From assembly GCF_014645535.1 (NCBI RefSeq), contig NZ_BMLX01000002.1, positions 248,001 to 312,000 of the forward strand: a stretch of DNA of 64,000 nt, read 5' to 3'. The notes beneath the pieces were generated by a model. It was given only the letters and a program-made list of their open reading frames with translations. It did not search any database and was not told the origin of the DNA. Source of the DNA: Silvimonas iriomotensis (GTDB lineage: Bacteria; Pseudomonadota; Gammaproteobacteria; Burkholderiales; Chitinibacteraceae). Below, in pieces: positions 63,738-64,000 of this stretch (position 1 is the stretch's first letter; each line of letters opens with the position of its first letter). The translations under genes and the position numbers were made by a program.

Positions 63738-64000
63738 ACAATATCGACCCGCAACCGCTGCTGCTCACCCTCAAGCTGGCCACCCTGACCACGCTGATCC
63801 TGCTGCTCCTGGGCGTGCCCTTGTGCGCGTGGCTGGCCCGCGCCCGCAGCCGCGGCCGTACGCTGGCAGAGGTGCTGATCAGCCTGCCGCTGGTGCTGCC
63901 GCCCACCGCGCTGGGCTTTTATCTGCTGATTACCTTCAGCCCGGCATCCGCGATCGGGGGCTGGTTGCTGAATCATTTTTCGCTGCGACTGGTGTTCAGT
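63731..64000 (+). CDS. modB: molybdate ABC transporter permease, 3' end cut by window
   Basis: The GTG at 63731 overlaps the end of the Mop gene. 90 codons are present: VLNNIDPQPLLLTLKLATLTTLILLLLGVPLCAWLA, then ISLPLVLPPTALGFYLLITFSP, the ModB N-terminal helices with the conserved LPLVLPPT block. The rest lies outside the window. Confidence 0.9.
   Translation, partial: MLNNIDPQPLLLTLKLATLTTLILLLLGVPLCAWLARARSRGRTLAEVLISLPLVLPPTALGFYLLITFSPASAIGGWLLNHFSLRLVFS

Overview
The window looks like a stretch of a GC-rich betaproteobacterial chromosome, most likely Neisseriales/Chromobacteriaceae-like. The reasons are protein style (ArgP/ArgO pair, two-exbD TonB system, long-form IF-1, flagellar and type IV pilin genes) and a strong G/C bias in codon third positions. 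This placement is inference; no rRNA or tRNA gene was recognised. The sequence is a mosaic of housekeeping genes, surface and motility machinery, and one clear accessory island.

Layout: 1-12.2 kb holds a truncated TRIC-type channel gene, an acyltransferase, metG, a DUF3592 membrane protein, a block of dispersed repeats, divergent argP/argO, a flavin-dependent monooxygenase, a TMEM175-like channel, gorA, a zinc alcohol dehydrogenase and an orphan PTS-IIA-like protein. 12.4-16.5 kb is a tightly overlapping operon of five minor pilins whose last member is a PilX-like protein with a ~570-residue Ser/Thr/Asn/Gly-rich, probably beta-solenoid body. 16.6-21.5 kb has DUF2889, a polytopic membrane protein, a second acyltransferase and two GNAT acetyltransferases. 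21.6-32.7 kb, all on the minus strand, is a cell-envelope import locus: TonB-dependent receptor, TonB, ExbB, two ExbD, then a peptide-type ABC importer (binding protein, two permeases, fused double ATPase). 33.6-44.4 kb has an RluA-type pseudouridine synthase followed by flagellar export genes (fliK, fliLMNOP, fliQR on minus; flhB and flhA on plus). 44.5-51.5 kb has a HAD phosphatase, htpG, a 1.2-kb repeat field, aroA, rlmJ, a CMD-family protein and a MerR regulator. 62-64 kb returns to core genes: infA and a modA-mop-modB operon cut by the window end.

The most interesting region is 51,593-61,834. It is bounded by inverted termini that both read TGTT, six variable bases, then AATTAAAGTCGAAAAC, each followed inside by one or two further copies of ATAAAGTCGAAAAC, and flanked by a 4-bp direct repeat GTTT. 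This architecture (multiple short terminal repeats) is like IS21-family or Tn7/Tn5053-type ends, but no matching transposase is present. The cargo is a chimeric, broken IS3 element, a lipoprotein, a membrane protein, an N-acetylmuramoyl-L-alanine amidase with an SH3b domain, a polytopic membrane protein, a phospholipase C/phosphoesterase, a DUF1214 remnant, a LuxR-type regulator and a PEP-CTERM gene interrupted by a stop codon.

How the genes work together: the TonB receptor/TonB/ExbBD/ABC set could carry one substrate across both membranes. The fli/flh genes build the flagellar export gate and switch. The pilin operon would prime or decorate a type IV pilus. The island carries lipid- and wall-degrading enzymes next to membrane proteins, with signs of decay (pseudogenes, IS remnants) at its right side.
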